Source: Gammaproteobacteria bacterium (GTDB lineage Bacteria > Pseudomonadota > Gammaproteobacteria > HyVt-429). Taken from it: a stretch of DNA of 64,000 nucleotides. The position numbers were made by a program, and so were the translations under genes. The notes beneath the pieces were generated by a model. That model was not told the DNA's origin. It made no database searches and saw nothing but the letters and a program-made list of their open reading frames with translations. Shown here in pieces: positions 63,934-64,000 of this stretch; the stretch's first letter is position 1; each line of letters opens with the position of its first letter. The DNA lies in the NCBI GenBank assembly GCA_013152415.1, contig JAADGI010000015.1, forward strand, positions 1-64,000, written 5' to 3'.

Positions 63934-64000
63934 TCAGGCGCTACGCGCGGTGGGTTTGGAATATTTGTGCAAGCCACCTTCAAGCACATACACCTCATAC
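63934..64000 (-). CDS. C-terminal end of a rhodanese-like protein (runs off the right edge)
   Basis: The last 21 codons before a TGA at 63934-63936 encode YEVYVLEGGLHKYSKPTARS, which matches the final strand and helix of rhodanese domains (V-x-V-L-E-G-G-L). The rest lies beyond the window. Same strand and 38 bp ahead of the fusion gene, so probably one operon. Confidence 0.6.
   Translation of the reverse strand, partial: YEVYVLEGGLHKYSKPTARSA

Overview
The window is chromosomal DNA of a gammaproteobacterium. It opens inside a 16S rRNA gene whose leader keeps the gammaproteobacterial boxA/boxC layout. Two gene blocks follow the order I know from Pseudomonas aeruginosa: 16S rRNA - tyrS - mepM - anmK - erpA - bactofilin - coiled-coil membrane protein - argC (1-11.9 kb), and ychF - pth - rplY - prs - tRNA-Gln - ispE - lolB - TPR lipoprotein / hemA - prfA - prmC (46.4-59.6 kb). 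Citrate synthase and a CstA-like carrier sit inside these blocks. The intergenic repeats are unlike those of Pseudomonas, so I infer a less-studied relative and do not name a species.

Layout. 0-12 kb: rRNA, a REC-GGDEF-EAL regulator, tyrS, murein endopeptidase, anmK, citrate synthase, erpA, bactofilin, argC. 12-21.5 kb: a porin, a small periplasmic protein, and a CusCBA-type metal efflux operon with Met-rich repeats in the adaptor and an Anr/FNR-like box upstream. 21.8-26.5 kb: tRNA-Gln(CUG), rplM-rpsI, a predicted small RNA with complete promoter and terminator, a [2Fe-2S] ferredoxin, a GlcF-like iron-sulfur protein and coq7. 26.9-39.4 kb: a membrane PAS-GGDEF-EAL protein, moaBC, a 241-bp MITE with perfect ends and target duplication, an AT-rich diguanylate cyclase, heme A synthase with a SirB-like protein, PBP4, a FecR-domain protein and a beta-barrel protein. 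39.7-41.4 kb: a DUF374 acyltransferase and a sulfotransferase.

41.7-46.1 kb is an accessory region at the elongator tRNA-Met gene. Two small integrated modules lie in tandem, each with a Fic-domain gene and a decayed tyrosine integrase next to a copy of the tRNA 3' end. The second carries an AbiEi-like/Fic fusion behind four repeats spaced exactly 24 bp.

59.6-62.6 kb is a second mosaic region: a vapBC pair, a RAYT transposase remnant, a complete integron-type gene cassette with its attC site but no integrase, a truncated second cassette, REPIN-like repeats, and a hicBA pair whose toxin gene carries a nonsense codon. The window ends with a cyclic-nucleotide-binding/rhodanese protein and the tail of a second rhodanese-like gene.

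Most genes are housekeeping: translation, heme, ubiquinone, heme A and molybdopterin synthesis, peptidoglycan recycling and outer-membrane lipoprotein targeting. Regulatory novelty is concentrated in the small RNA, the iteron-controlled Fic fusion and the cassette.
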